A stretch of 64,000 bases of DNA. Origin: Lysobacter firmicutimachus (GTDB lineage Bacteria > Pseudomonadota > Gammaproteobacteria > Xanthomonadales > Xanthomonadaceae). Below the pieces are notes generated by a model. That model did no database searches. It had not been told where the DNA came from and saw nothing but the letters and a program-made list of their open reading frames with translations. Position numbers and translations under genes: made by a program. This document shows, in pieces, positions 1 through 7,781 of the stretch. The stretch covers positions 930,001 through 994,000 of the forward strand of contig NZ_JBANDL010000002.1 in NCBI RefSeq assembly GCF_037027445.1, in the 5' to 3' direction. Numbering within the stretch: the stretch's first letter is position 1; each line of letters begins with the position of its first letter.

Positions 1-474
1 GAGATCATGATGCGGCACGTGGTCGAGGCGGCGCGCCGGGCGATCGACAAGCCGTTCCAGGCCCAGGCCGAGGCGGTGAACTGCCACCATAACTACGTCA
101 ACCGCGAGCATCACTTCGGCAAGGACGTGCTGGTGACCCGCAAGGGCGCGGTGAGCGCGCGCAAGGGCGAGCTGGGCATCATTCCGGGCAGCATGGGCAC
201 GAAGAGCTTCATCGTGCGCGGACTGGGCAACCCGGACAGCTTCCACAGCTGCAGCCACGGCGCCGGCCGAGTCATGAGCCGCACCGAGGCCAAGAAGCGG
301 ATCAGCCTGGAAGAGCACGCCCAGGCCACCGCGCACGTGGAATGCCGCAAGGACGCGGAGGTGGTGGACGAGTCGCCGGCGGCGTACAAGTCGATCGACG
401 CGGTCATGGCCGCGCAGAGCGACCTGGTCGAGATCGTGCATACCCTGCGCCAGGTGGTGTGCGTGAAGGGTTGA
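1..474 (+). CDS. rtcB: RtcB RNA ligase, C-terminal part
   Basis: The frame is open from base 1, so the gene begins upstream of the window and only about the last 157 residues are seen. RtcB joins 2',3'-cyclic phosphate or 3'-phosphate RNA ends to 5'-OH ends, using GTP and Mn2+. The stretch reading NCHHNY, then IIPGSMG, then SCSHGAGR is the RtcB C-terminal core. The histidine in SHGAGR (codon 256-258) matches the residue that becomes guanylylated in the E. coli enzyme. The protein ends in the family-typical VVHTLRQVVCVKG. The next gene, 79 bases on and on the same strand, is rtcA, so this is the usual RNA end-repair pair. Confidence 0.96.
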   Translation, partial: EIMMRHVVEAARRAIDKPFQAQAEAVNCHHNYVNREHHFGKDVLVTRKGAVSARKGELGIIPGSMGTKSFIVRGLGNPDSFHSCSHGAGRVMSRTEAKKRISLEEHAQATAHVECRKDAEVVDESPAAYKSIDAVMAAQSDLVEIVHTLRQVVCVKG

Positions 475-553
475 GCCGGCGCGCCAGGGGCGCGCGGCAC
501 GACGAACGACAAGAAACAAGGAGCAAGGGCGGCCGGAGGCTCGCCCGAAAGTC

Positions 554-1588
554 ATGGACCGCAAGATGGAAACGATACAAATCAGCGGCATCGAGGGCGG
601 CGGGCAATTGCTGCGCACCGCCCTGAGCCTGAGCCTGTGCACCGGCACGGCCTTCGAAATGCAGCATATCCGCGCCCAGCGTTCGCGCCCGGGCCTGATG
701 CGCCAGCATCTGACCGCGGTCGGCGCGGCGGCGCAGGTCGGCCGCGCCCACGTCGACGGCGCCCAGCTCGGCGCGACCGAGCTGCGCTTCATTCCGGGCG
801 AAGTGCGTTCCGGCCGCTACCGCTTCTCGATCGGCACCGCCGGTTCGGCGACGCTGGTGCTGCAGACCGTGCTGCCGGCGCTGTGGCGCTGCGCGGAGCC
901 GTCCGAGCTGAGCATCGAAGGCGGCACCCACAACCCGCTCGCGCCGAGCGCGGACTTCATCGCTACGACTTACTTGCCGGCCTTGCGTCGGTTCGGCGTG
1001 GAAGTCGACTTCGCTCTGCGCAGCTACGGTTTCTACCCGGCCGGCGGCGGCAGCGTGCAGGCGCTGGTGCGCCCCTGCGCGCAATTGCAGGTACAGACCT
1101 TCGCGCGGCGCGACCCGGCGCCGCGCCTGGAGGCGGCGGTGCTGCTGTCGGCGCTGCACGACGAAATCGGCCAGCGCGAGCTGCGCGTGCTCGGCGAACG
1201 CTGGGGCCTGGGCGAGGCGCAGCTGCAACTGCGCCGCGTCGCCCAGGCGCACAGCCCGGCCAACGTGTTGAGTCTGCGCGTCAGCGGCGAGGACCAGCAC
1301 ACCGAGTTGTTCACCGCCTTCGGCGAGCGCGGCGTCAGCGCCGAACAGGTCGCTACCGGCCTGGCGCGGCAGGTTTCGGCCTACCTGGCTTCGCCGGCCG
1401 CGGTCGGCGAGCACCTGTCGGACCAGTTGCTGTTGCCGATGGCCTTGGCCGGCGGCGGCGAGTTCACCACCGCGGCGATCAGTGCGCACCTGGCGAGCAA
1501 TGCCCGCCTGATCGAGAAATTCCTGCCGGTGGAGATCGACTGGACGCGCGAGGCCGAGGATGTCTGGCGAGTGACGGTGCAGTCCTGA
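554..1588 (+). CDS. rtcA: RNA 3'-terminal phosphate cyclase RtcA
   Basis: This 344-residue protein has the normal family length. RtcA uses ATP to turn an RNA 3'-phosphate into a 2',3'-cyclic phosphate through an adenylylated histidine. The N-terminus reads ISGIEGGGQLLRTALSLS and includes the family's EGGGQ motif. The C-terminal motif EHLSDQLLLPMALAGG contains His287, which corresponds to the catalytic histidine (His309 in E. coli). The start is uncertain between the ATG at 554 and the one at 566, because the best GGAGG lies rather far upstream. It follows rtcB and is probably co-transcribed with it; the rtcR regulator is not in the window. Confidence 0.95.
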   Translation: MDRKMETIQISGIEGGGQLLRTALSLSLCTGTAFEMQHIRAQRSRPGLMRQHLTAVGAAAQVGRAHVDGAQLGATELRFIPGEVRSGRYRFSIGTAGSATLVLQTVLPALWRCAEPSELSIEGGTHNPLAPSADFIATTYLPALRRFGVEVDFALRSYGFYPAGGGSVQALVRPCAQLQVQTFARRDPAPRLEAAVLLSALHDEIGQRELRVLGERWGLGEAQLQLRRVAQAHSPANVLSLRVSGEDQHTELFTAFGERGVSAEQVATGLARQVSAYLASPAAVGEHLSDQLLLPMALAGGGEFTTAAISAHLASNARLIEKFLPVEIDWTREAEDVWRVTVQS

Positions 1589-1635
1589 GCGCAATGAAGG
1601 CGCGGCGGCGTTCGCCGTCGCGCCGGAGCGCGCGG

Positions 1636-2085
1636 TCAAGGCGTGCGCGGCGCCATGCCGCCGGCCGCCGCGGCCGGGTTGGCGACGCCGGCGCGCAGCC
1701 GCACGGCGACGGTGCGGCCGGCGATCGCGGCCGTAGGTTTGTGGGCGATCACCAGGCGCGCTTTCAGGTAGTCGGCGTACAGCGTGTCGGCGCCTTGCCA
1801 GCGCAAGTCGACGCCATAAGCGCTGGCGTTGCGGGTGGCGCCGTGCAGTTCGGCCAGCGCCGGCGCGGCGCGCCAGTCTGCGCCGTGGGCGACCACCCGG
1901 ATCCGGTACACGAACGAGGCGGTGGCGCCGGGATTGGCCTCGGTCAGCACCGCATCGGCGCGCGCGTCGGGCGAAGCGACGCGCGCGACTTCGACATCGG
2001 CTGCGGCCGGATCGCGCGCGCAGCCGGCGATCAGCGCCAGCGACAAGGCGGCGACGGCGGCCCAGCGGCGATGCAGCGTGGTCAT
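1636..2085 (-). CDS. small predicted lipoprotein of unknown function
   Basis: Product of 149 residues. The start chosen at 2085 gives a clean lipoprotein signal: a basic N-terminus (TTLHRRW), a hydrophobic run, and LIAGC as the lipobox with Cys near residue 22. The frame is open upstream, but those residues are Arg- and Pro-rich and look non-coding. The mature part contains VYRIRVVAHGADW and other strand-like stretches that could form a small beta domain; no family was recognised. It is convergent with rtcA, the two ending 48 bases apart. Confidence 0.6.
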   Translation of the reverse strand: MTTLHRRWAAVAALSLALIAGCARDPAAADVEVARVASPDARADAVLTEANPGATASFVYRIRVVAHGADWRAAPALAELHGATRNASAYGVDLRWQGADTLYADYLKARLVIAHKPTAAIAGRTVAVRLRAGVANPAAAAGGMAPRTP

Positions 2086-2168
2086 GGCGAACGGTCTCGG
2101 GTGCAGGGCGATGCCGCGCGGCATCGGTGCGGCCAGCATAGAGCACGTGCGGCGCCGCCGGCGCGAAA

Positions 2169-2197
2169 CGAAAACGCCGGCTGGGCCGGCGTTTTCG
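2169..2197 (-). terminator. terminator after the toxin-44 gene
   Basis: A perfect 13-bp stem (2169-2181 against 2185-2197) with a 3-base loop lies 25 bases past the stop of the leftward toxin gene. On the minus strand the stem ends in TTTTCG followed by TTTCG. The arms are symmetric, so weak activity in the other direction is possible, but no plus-strand gene ends here. Confidence 0.75.
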
Positions 2198-2221
2198 CAA
2201 CCGATCCGGCCGGCGCTGCGG

Positions 2222-3430
2222 TCAATCCGACCACACCCGCCACATGCCCGAGTTGTAATACTCGTAGCCGGCCTTGATCTGCGCCTGGTCGCGCGGATCG
2301 TCGCCGTAGCTGCTGTCGCCCAGGTCGTAGGGCTTGCCCCAGCCGTCCTGGGTGGTGTTGGATTCGATCTGCACGTAGCCGGCGCCACGCAATCCGATCT
2401 GCTCGGGGATGTCCATCGCCGCGGCGATCACGCCGAAGTGGAAGTTGCCGTAGTTCTCGTACTGCGCGCCCTGGGTCTTGAAGTCCCACGGGCCGCCGCC
2501 CTGTACCTGCTCCTTGAACCACAGCATGTCGCCCGGGTTCGGGAACTCGTGCTTGTGGGTGTCGGCGATGTTGGCGTCCATCGACACGCCCGGAGGCGCT
2601 TCGGGCACGTTGATCAGCCCAGCCTTGGAGGCCTCTTCCATGCTCAGCACCTTGCCCATCGCCTGGGCCACGCCGTCGATGCTGGCGCCGGCGCCGAGCA
2701 GGCCGACGTCGTCGTTCTGCATGGTCTTGAGCTGCGGCATCGCCGCTTCGAACACCGCGGTGCGGGTCGGCAGGTCGGCGCCCTGGGCGGCATTGAGAAT
2801 GCCGGTCAGGGCGCTGGGGTCGTACTGGTTGGTGCCGGCCGTGCGGCCGCTGAAGTCGACGATATGGCGCCGGCCCATGGCCACGCTCATCACGTCCTGC
2901 AGTTGTTCCTTGCTCAGCGAACCGACCGCTTCCTGGAACGCGGCCGGGTCGTTGCCGAGGCTGGCCAGTACCTTGCCGACCGCGACCGTCTCCGCATTGC
3001 CCCAGGTGCCCTGGGTGGCGCTGTACTCGTCGCCGATATCGCCCTTGACCGCGTCGATGAAGCCGGTCTTGGCGTCGCTGCTGCCGTGGCTGGCGATCGC
3101 GTCGGCCAGCGCTTCGCGGCCGCCGTTGTCGCCGTCGAAGGCGCGCACGAAGCGCGCGGTCTGGGTCGCGTCCATGCCTTCGGCGAGCTTGTTGAACAGA
3201 TCGCTGCGCTCGCCCTTGCTCAGCGAGCCCATCATGCCGTCGATTTCCTGCGTCCAGTTCTTGATGTCGTCGTCGCTGAGCTTGCTGATGAACTCGTTGC
3301 GTTCTTGCGGCGAGAGTTTGTCGACCTCGGCGCTGATCGCGTCGAGGTCTCCCTTGCTGACGTCCCAGTCCAGCAAGCCCTGGCTGAGCCGGTCTTTGGC
3401 GGTGGATACGGCGGAGTCGACGCTGCTCAT
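2222..3430 (-). CDS. polymorphic toxin with type 44 C-terminal domain
   Basis: Product of 402 residues without a signal peptide or membrane segment. Roughly residues 1-290 are helical and Ser/Asp/Ala-rich (for example SLSKGERSDLFNKLAEGMD), resembling the carrier part of polymorphic toxins. The last 100 residues read WFKEQVQGGGPWDF, then NYGNFHFGV, then GDDPRDQAQIKAGYEYY. This is recognised as the bacterial toxin 44 (Ntox44) fold, which has been predicted to be an RNase; the assignment is by eye. Strong helices before it may serve delivery, but no known secretion domain was seen. No immunity gene is obvious next to it: the lipoprotein at 1636-2085 is the nearest small gene on the same strand, beyond a terminator. 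Confidence 0.75.
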   Translation of the reverse strand: MSSVDSAVSTAKDRLSQGLLDWDVSKGDLDAISAEVDKLSPQERNEFISKLSDDDIKNWTQEIDGMMGSLSKGERSDLFNKLAEGMDATQTARFVRAFDGDNGGREALADAIASHGSSDAKTGFIDAVKGDIGDEYSATQGTWGNAETVAVGKVLASLGNDPAAFQEAVGSLSKEQLQDVMSVAMGRRHIVDFSGRTAGTNQYDPSALTGILNAAQGADLPTRTAVFEAAMPQLKTMQNDDVGLLGAGASIDGVAQAMGKVLSMEEASKAGLINVPEAPPGVSMDANIADTHKHEFPNPGDMLWFKEQVQGGGPWDFKTQGAQYENYGNFHFGVIAAAMDIPEQIGLRGAGYVQIESNTTQDGWGKPYDLGDSSYGDDPRDQAQIKAGYEYYNSGMWRVWSD

Positions 3431-3793
3431 GGGGGAGCTCCTGGCGAAAGTGGCGGCGGCGCTCGCGGCGCGCCGGCGCGGTGCGGTACCGCAATGCAGG
3501 GCAGGCTAGGGCGACAGGCGGGCGGCGCGCATTCAGGGGTGACCCTAGGCGTGGCGGAAAAACATCGAATCCGTGACGTTCATCGCGGCCTGGCTGCGGC
3601 CGTCGGCCGTACGCGTCGGTGCGGTCGCGCGGCGCACACAGGGGGCCGCGCGATGCCGATGCAGACCGTTTGCGGCAGCGAGGTTTGCGTTGTTTGCCCG
3701 CCGGGGGGGGCGAGGGTGAACCACGACTGAGGTCCGGTCGCAGGGCCGGCCGGCCAAGATCGGCGCATGACCTAAGATCGGGTCTCAGTCCCG
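3431..3793. other. intergenic region between divergent genes
   Basis: These 363 bases separate the start of the leftward toxin gene from a rightward lipoprotein gene. A GGGGGAGCTCC stretch just upstream of the toxin start supplies its ribosome binding site. A run of eight or nine G near 3702-3710 is the only notable simple sequence. Open frames here are Arg/Ala-rich and unconvincing. Confidence 0.5.
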
Positions 3794-4048
3794 ATGAGAT
3801 CGAGCAAGACGGTCATGATCCGAATTCTCCTTGGCGCCGCGGCGATGAGCCTGTGTCTGGCTCTGTCCGCCTGCGCTACCGGCGCCGGTGGCGGCGTGGC
3901 CGAGCTGTCGCCGGTATGCGCGCAGCAATACCAGCAGGCCTCCGAACAGTCGCGCGGCGTCGGCGAACAGCAGCGCGCGGTCTACACCCACTACGTGTCG
4001 CCGAACTGCCGCGAGGAACAGGAGCGACTGGACAAAGCGCAGCGCTGA
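3794..4048 (+). CDS. small predicted lipoprotein
   Basis: Product of 84 residues (77 if translation begins at the internal ATG of MIRILL). The N-terminus has a hydrophobic helix and the lipobox LSAC, so the mature protein is about 57 residues, anchored to a membrane. The mature part is Gln/Glu-rich and contains two further cysteines (SPVCAQQYQQ and SPNCREEQ) that could pair. The family is not recognised. It stands alone, divergent from the toxin gene, and faces the methyltransferase gene. Confidence 0.6.
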   Translation: MRSSKTVMIRILLGAAAMSLCLALSACATGAGGGVAELSPVCAQQYQQASEQSRGVGEQQRAVYTHYVSPNCREEQERLDKAQR

Positions 4049-4146
4049 TTCGTCGCGCCGCGCGATCGATACAGGGAGCCGCCGCTGCGCGCGCTCGGCA
4101 AGCGCGTGGGGGTGCTCCCCGTCGCCGAGTCGAACGGCGCAGCCGG

Positions 4147-4593
4147 TCAGATCGAACGCCGCTGCGCCGACAGCCGGATCTCGCGCAAGGGGGCGCCGCC
4201 GTCGACGAACAAGCGCCCCTGCGGGGTCAACGCGGCACGAATCCGCGCCAGCGCCCGTTCTGCGGTTTCGGGATGGCGCCCGTCGAGCGCGCCGACGCGC
4301 ACTGCGAACGCCAGGTCGTAGCGCGCCTCGCCGTCCTCCAACACCAAGTCCTCCACCGCGATCCGGCGAAACTCCAGCCGCCCTCCGGCCAGTGATGCGC
4401 CCGATCCGGCCAGCGCTTGACCGATCGCCTTGGCCGAACGGTCGATCGCCAGCACCCGTCCGTCGCCGATCCGCTCCAGCACCGCGCGTGCGGCCGCGCC
4501 CGGCCCACAGCCGATTTCCAGCACGCGCAGGCCAGGCCGCAAGGGCAGGGCGCGGACGATCGCGGCCAGGCGGGGCGAGATCGGGGTGGGCAT
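4147..4593 (-). CDS. class I SAM-dependent methyltransferase
   Basis: Product of 148 residues from the chosen start at 4593 (160 from the upstream ATG at 4629). LRVLEIGCGPGAAARAVLER is the glycine-rich SAM-binding motif I, and RVLAIDRSAKAI supplies the acidic motif II residue. YDLAFAVRVGALDG fits the region after motif IV. It is short for the family and ends soon after the RLFVDGG strand, so it looks like a minimal Rossmann methyltransferase. The substrate cannot be told from the sequence. It lies 94 bases downstream of the cyclase-like toxin gene on the same strand and could be co-transcribed. Confidence 0.75.
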   Translation of the reverse strand: MPTPISPRLAAIVRALPLRPGLRVLEIGCGPGAAARAVLERIGDGRVLAIDRSAKAIGQALAGSGASLAGGRLEFRRIAVEDLVLEDGEARYDLAFAVRVGALDGRHPETAERALARIRAALTPQGRLFVDGGAPLREIRLSAQRRSI

Positions 4594-4687
4594 GGCATTC
4601 GCTGGCGCGGATGCCCGAAGCGGCGCCATCGGAACGCTGGCCGCCCGATCGGAGCGGCGCAGCGTTCGGGCCCGGGCGGGGATCAGC

Positions 4688-5878
4688 TCACATGCGCGGC
4701 CCGGTGCGCGTGGGCGCGCTGGGATCCGGCGGCTGCGTCGCTTGCTGAGGCGCTTGCTGAGGGGCTTGTTGGATGCGCGCCTGCTGCTCTTGTCGGTCGA
4801 CCGTCGCCACCGCCTCGTTGCGCAGTTCGCGGCCCGGCGCCGCGGCGGCGGCTTGCTGGGTCGCCTGGCGCAGCGCTTCGCGATCGCCGCCCTGCGCGGC
4901 GGACAGCATGCGATCCAGACTCTGCGAGATGTCCTGGGCCGGGTTCGGTGCTTTGGGGACCGGCGGTTTGGGCGGCAGGTCGCTGCTCCATCCGAACTTC
5001 ACCATGCCCGGCTTGTCCGCATCGGCGAACGACCTGACGCCGTCCGGCTTCCAGGTTTCCTTGAGCACCGCGCCGGACTTGGTGTAGTACTCGGACAGCT
5101 CCTGGGCGTTGTTCAGCACCGCCCACTTGCCGCGATTCACGAACGCGACCGGGAATTCGCCCGGCTTGGCGACGGCGCCGACGAATCCGCCGTCCTTTTT
5201 CACCACCGACGCTTCGTGATCGATCATGTAGCTGGGAAAATTGACCTGCGGGCCATGGCGGATCACGTTGTGCTCGGTGTCGCGGAACGGGCGCCTGCCG
5301 TCGACCTTGGCCACTTCCTCGTTGATCTTGTCGATGATCTGCTTTTCTTCCTTGGAGCCGACCAGCGGGGTATGCGGCCGGCCCGCGCCGCGGAAGGTCA
5401 GCATGTCGTGCATGTCGTAGTCGCCGGTGAACGGCAGCGCCTTCCAGTCAGGCTGCGCTTTGAGCGCCGACAGCGACTCGTCCAATCGGTTCATGTCGAG
5501 CGGGTAGATCTTGTCCTTGACCTGATCGCCCAGCCCGTGGCCGCTGCTGAGGTAGAGGCCTTTGAGTTCCCCGCTGGCCTTGTCCCAGTGGCCGACATAG
5601 CCCTCGATGCCGGCATCGCGGACTTTCTGCAGCATTTCGGCCGAGTTTTCCGGGTAGGCCTTGGCGATGGAGGACGGCTTGATGGTCTTTTCGAGGATGT
5701 CGTGCCCTTTCGCCGCCGCCCCCTGATCCAGTGCGGCCAATGTCGCCGCACCCGCCGCTCTGAAGCTGACGGCGAAATTCCCTTTGCGCGAGGCCTCTTC
5801 GATCGCGGCGCGGTGTTGCGGCGTTACGAACTCCCGCTCGACCTGGCCGATCACATCGTTCTTGTCGTTCTTTCCCAT
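4688..5878 (-). CDS. edema factor/ExoY-like nucleotidyl cyclase, putative effector
   Basis: Product of 396 residues; the start at 5878 is chosen because upstream codons are basic and non-coding in character. Residues about 45-300 follow the order of motifs in the anthrax edema factor/CyaA/ExoY catalytic domain. Lys57 and Lys64 are seven residues apart, like the two ATP-binding lysines of edema factor. TGDYDMHD carries the metal-binding pair Asp153/Asp155. EEKQIIDKINEEV then leads to a RHG motif with His208 and nearby Asn213. The edema factor His351 position is Leu62 here, although His59 is close by. The C-terminal ~80 residues are Gln- and Pro-rich and may be a delivery tail. There is no signal peptide. 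If active it would make a cyclic nucleotide in a target cell. Confidence 0.65.
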   Translation of the reverse strand: MGKNDKNDVIGQVEREFVTPQHRAAIEEASRKGNFAVSFRAAGAATLAALDQGAAAKGHDILEKTIKPSSIAKAYPENSAEMLQKVRDAGIEGYVGHWDKASGELKGLYLSSGHGLGDQVKDKIYPLDMNRLDESLSALKAQPDWKALPFTGDYDMHDMLTFRGAGRPHTPLVGSKEEKQIIDKINEEVAKVDGRRPFRDTEHNVIRHGPQVNFPSYMIDHEASVVKKDGGFVGAVAKPGEFPVAFVNRGKWAVLNNAQELSEYYTKSGAVLKETWKPDGVRSFADADKPGMVKFGWSSDLPPKPPVPKAPNPAQDISQSLDRMLSAAQGGDREALRQATQQAAAAAPGRELRNEAVATVDRQEQQARIQQAPQQAPQQATQPPDPSAPTRTGPRM

Positions 5879-6630
5879 CGTGTCTTCCTGTTTCGATTCG
5901 GCTTTGAGCGTGGCGGCCGGCGGAAAGTTCGGCGATCGCCGCAGCGACGCTCCGTGCGGAGCGTTGGGTTCCGGTGCTGGTCGTGGCGATGCACGGCGAA
6001 TAGAGCGCCGCAGCAGCGATATCGGAGCGCCTGATCGCGCGCCGGCCATGCGTGGTAGGACGATGCTCTGCATCGTGGTCCGTAGGGGGCGCAGAATAAT
6101 CTTTGCGATCGCCGTCGTGGCCGAACTTCCGCTCACGCGCCGCATTTCGGCAAGCGACGCGTGTTCCGATCGCGAGACGCGTCACAAATCGATTCGACGT
6201 CTGCTCGGGCAGACGGGCGATCCGCGCCGGAACATCGGTGTCCAGGCGCAGCGCTCGGCGGCGGCCGATTAGAGAGCGCATGCGCGCGCCTCGCATCGTG
6301 GGAGGGGCGAAGATTTGTTCCGGCGCGATCGATGCGGGTGGCGAACCGCGGTCGGGGGCGTAGCGATCGGCCGGCCGGTACCCGCGCCGCTCGAGCCCCC
6401 AGGAACCGGCCCATCCGGCGAGGTCGGCTCCATCCCTCCCCCGAATAGTCTGTCTGTGCGGCTATCCGTCCGCACGTCCGAGTTTGGGTCTGGGGGCCTT
6501 TCGGCGGACAATGAGCCGATTCCTCCGCGCGGGCCGCGGCGTCGCGTCCGATCTGGCCGCTCTCGCCGCTCCCGATCCGGCTCGGCGCCCCGGCGGCCGG
6601 CTTGCGGGGAAACCCCAGGGACTTTCGTAA
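5879..6630. other. long intergenic region upstream of the dusA fragment
   Basis: These 752 bases lie between the divergent cyclase-like gene and the dusA start. No open frame looks protein-like; the candidates are Arg-rich shadows. A small inverted repeat, GTGCGG/CCGCAC at 6457-6476, and GGGGAAACCCC just before the dusA start are visible. The promoters of both divergent genes should be here, but none could be assigned. Confidence 0.4.
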
Positions 6631-6792
6631 ATGGCTGATATTTTGAGAGAAACCATCGATCCCGAGGCGTTGAAACTGTCGGTCGCGCCGATGATGGATT
6701 GGACCGATTCCGTTATTAATCATGGGTTTAAGATTGCATTGGTGTGCTCTTGGTACAGCTCCGGCGCATGCGGTGCGACCGGTTCGGTGTAG
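6631..6792 (+). pseudogene. dusA: dusA 5' fragment, interrupted at the integration site
   Basis: The first 26 codons end in LSVAPMMDWTD, the N-terminal FMN-binding strand signature of tRNA dihydrouridine synthase A. The family continues with RHCRYF or similar, but here the frame turns into an unrelated tail that stops at 6790-6792 after 53 codons. The remainder of dusA is nowhere in the window. The 5' end of dusA is an established insertion site for prophages and genomic islands, so this is read as the left junction of the element. The hybrid frame could still be translated into a short non-functional peptide. Confidence 0.75.
6688..6712. other. putative attL core in dusA
   Basis: The change from dusA-like to foreign sequence falls just after the codons for APMMDWTD (6685-6708). 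Known dusA-directed integrases use a core spanning this motif. No second copy was found by eye in the window, so the matching attR must lie to the right of 64000 if the model holds. Exact borders cannot be set without the other end. Confidence 0.45.
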
Positions 6793-6812
6793 GATTCCCG
6801 TTTAGTTAGCCA

Positions 6813-7781
6813 ATGGATCACATGCATATGCTGGCGAACTCATTGATCGCTGATGGGGCTCATAGCAGCCTGCTTGAAGGCGTGTTTACTGCTCCGCCCA
6901 TCGAGCCCCGAGCCGAAATGTGCGCATACGAATCACTCTGGCTTGGTCAGGGAGCGTGGTTTGCCAACATCGCCACCCTCTTTCGAAACCATCCTGGTGC
7001 CGTGCCATCGGAGTTGGTCCCGTCAGCGGAGATCGACTCGATCTGGTCGCGCTTAAAAGGCTCGCTTGGTGACCAGCTTGAAGACGTAGGGATCCGAGTC
7101 AATGGTGCGGGCGAGTACCCGGCGAAGCTAAGGGACGCCGATCACCCTATCGAACTAGTCTACTTCCGAGGCGACTGGTCTTTGGTGGATACGCCATGTG
7201 TAGCTATCGTTGGTACGCGTTCGCCAAGCGATGAAGGAGCGGCCAACGCCGGGAGAATCGCAAAGGCCCTTGTACGCGAAGGCTTCACTGTTGTATCTGG
7301 GCTCGCGAGGGGAATTGATGCCGCCGCACACAGAGCGGCGATTAGCGCTGGAGGGCGGACAATAGCGGTAATTGGAACCCCTTTGTCAGAGGTCTATCCA
7401 AAAGAAAACGCCGCACTCCAGGCGCAGATTGCTGAGCAGCACCTAGTCATCTCCCAGGTTCCGTTTTTACGGTATAGCCAGCAGCACTACAAAGCTAACA
7501 GCTTGTTCTTCCCTGCGCGGAACGTAACGATGTCGGCATTGACGCAGGCAACGATTATCGTAGAAGCAGGTAATACATCAGGCACTCTGGTGCAAGCTCG
7601 TGCAGCGCTGAATCAGGGACGAAAGCTATTTATCCTTGAAAGTTGCTTCCGAGATCCGAAGCTCACTTGGCCTTCAAAGTACCAAGCTCAGGGCGCAATG
7701 CGCGTTCAAAACGTCACTCAGATACTTGAGGCTCTCAAGGATGAGACAGGTGGATTTGATGGCTCGGCTGACAAAAATTGA
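6813..7781 (+). CDS. DprA-like nucleotide-binding (Rossmann) protein, cargo gene
   Basis: Product of 322 residues. The C-terminal two thirds follow DprA/Smf: VAIVGTRSPS (about residue 130), VVSGLARGIDAAAHRAAI, TIAVIGTP with VYPKEN, and FFPARNVTMSALTQATIIVEA followed by SGTLVQARAALNQGR. The SGLARGID loop is the phosphate-binding region. The N-terminal ~120 residues are unlike standard DprA and lack a clear SAM or winged-helix domain. It lies directly inside the left prophage junction and overlaps the downstream phosphoribosyltransferase gene by 23 bases. That pairing points to a defence or nucleotide-sensing module rather than transformation. Codon use is less GC-rich than in the structural genes. 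Confidence 0.8.
   Translation: MDHMHMLANSLIADGAHSSLLEGVFTAPPIEPRAEMCAYESLWLGQGAWFANIATLFRNHPGAVPSELVPSAEIDSIWSRLKGSLGDQLEDVGIRVNGAGEYPAKLRDADHPIELVYFRGDWSLVDTPCVAIVGTRSPSDEGAANAGRIAKALVREGFTVVSGLARGIDAAAHRAAISAGGRTIAVIGTPLSEVYPKENAALQAQIAEQHLVISQVPFLRYSQQHYKANSLFFPARNVTMSALTQATIIVEAGNTSGTLVQARAALNQGRKLFILESCFRDPKLTWPSKYQAQGAMRVQNVTQILEALKDETGGFDGSADKN

Noticed and set aside
404..2200. 598-residue open frame on the minus strand across rtcA
   Set aside because: Arg/Ala-rich shadow of rtcA and its neighbours; no motifs and no binding site.
637..2277. 546-residue plus-strand frame over rtcA
   Set aside because: Low-complexity RGRR-type translation; rtcA in another frame explains the region.
3702..3710. 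G-run near 3705 as a phase-variable tract
   Set aside because: Only eight or nine bases, in a non-coding stretch without a gene whose start it could affect.
1829..3730. 633-residue plus-strand frame over the toxin-44 gene
   Set aside because: Shadow of the leftward toxin gene, which has recognisable domains.
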